Assembly (NCBI GenBank): GCA_016929465.1
Contig: JAFGIT010000122.1
Span: 1-5,346 of the forward strand
Origin: Candidatus Coatesiibacteriota bacterium
GTDB lineage: Bacteria > B130-G9
Reading direction: 5' to 3'
DNA length: 5,346 nt
This document shows, one piece after another, positions 5,265-5,346 of the stretch; positions within the stretch are counted from its first letter, which is position 1, and every line of letters begins with the position of its first letter. A program made the translations under genes and the position numbers. The notes below the pieces were generated by a model. The model was not told where the DNA came from. It was given only the letters and a program-made list of their open reading frames with translations, and made no database searches.

Positions 5265-5346
5265 GTAGGAGGCGGGATTGCTCCCGCCGTCCTCCCACAC
5301 CACCGGGCATACGGTTCCGTACCACGGCGGTTCATGAGACATTACG
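5260..5346 (-). mobile_element. 3' end of a group II intron (domains V and VI), continuing past the right edge
   Basis: On the minus strand, 5331-5299 folds as a domain V-like hairpin of about 33 nt. Its lower stem ACCGCCG / CGGTGGT has one G-U wobble that pairs only in minus-strand RNA, and its upper stem GTACG / CGTAT is capped by GAAC. The bases C5329, G5328 (wobble with U5302) and C5327 could be a CGC catalytic triad, as in group IIC introns. After a 2-base linker comes a domain VI-like hairpin, 5296-5263: GGG/CCC, a single bulged A (5266), AGGA/TCCT, an unpaired C (5289), GGCGGGA/TCCCGCC, and a GCAA tetraloop (5281-5278). The bulged A would be the branch point. It is 7 bases from an end at 5260 that obeys the AY rule (…CCCGAT). 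No maturase coding is visible in the 12 remaining bases; it should lie further right on the minus strand. The hairpin spacing also matches what I remember of the sequence following many intron maturase genes. Confidence 0.75.

Noticed and set aside
4857-5342. A 161-codon minus-strand open frame across the repeat region
   Set aside because: It runs through the duplicated modules and the intron domains V and VI, has Pro/Arg/Ser-rich repeated translation, and its start would lie inside the intron end. It is best read as a chance frame in non-coding repeats.

Overview
This window looks like a chromosomal piece from an uncultivated, fairly GC-rich, Gram-negative-type bacterium. I cannot name the lineage. 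The mix of envelope-glycan genes, a secreted beta-domain protein and palindrome-rich interspersed repeats recalls planctomycete-like or candidate-phylum genomes, but that is an impression rather than proof.

Layout. (1) 1-429, plus strand: the C-terminal part of a larger protein, probably secreted, ending in a beta-rich domain. (2) 430-591: a short convergent gap. It holds one hairpin just after the plus-strand gene and a clear intrinsic terminator for the minus-strand genes. (3) 592-4804, minus strand: a tightly packed four-gene operon, read from right to left. It encodes a family 2 polyprenyl-phosphate-type glycosyltransferase with two C-terminal membrane helices, an exported DJ-1/PfpI-family protein (4-base overlap, ATGA), ADP-glucose pyrophosphorylase GlgC (3-base gap), and an FAD-dependent amine-oxidase-fold oxidoreductase (41-base gap). 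(4) 4805-5259: non-coding DNA made of repeated modules, including two identical 67-base direct repeats and several short palindromes. (5) 5260-5346, minus strand: the last part of a group II intron. Domain V-like and domain VI-like hairpins are visible, the latter with a GCAA tetraloop and a single bulged A seven bases from the proposed 3' end. The rest of the intron, including any maturase gene, would lie past the right edge.

How the parts may work together. GlgC makes ADP-glucose, and the GT2 enzyme probably moves a sugar onto a polyprenyl phosphate at the inner membrane. The FAD enzyme is of a type often seen in surface-glycan clusters, and the DJ-1 protein should act outside the cytoplasm. 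No glycogen synthase or branching enzyme is visible, so a role in envelope glycan or glycolipid modification is as reasonable as glycogen storage; this is inference.

The most notable observation is that the intron 3' end sits exactly where one copy of the repeat module is interrupted. Another copy of the module, 209 bases away, keeps a palindrome immediately upstream (in minus-strand sense) of the matching position. This looks like an unoccupied version of the insertion site, and fits the known habit of group IIC introns of inserting just after hairpins.
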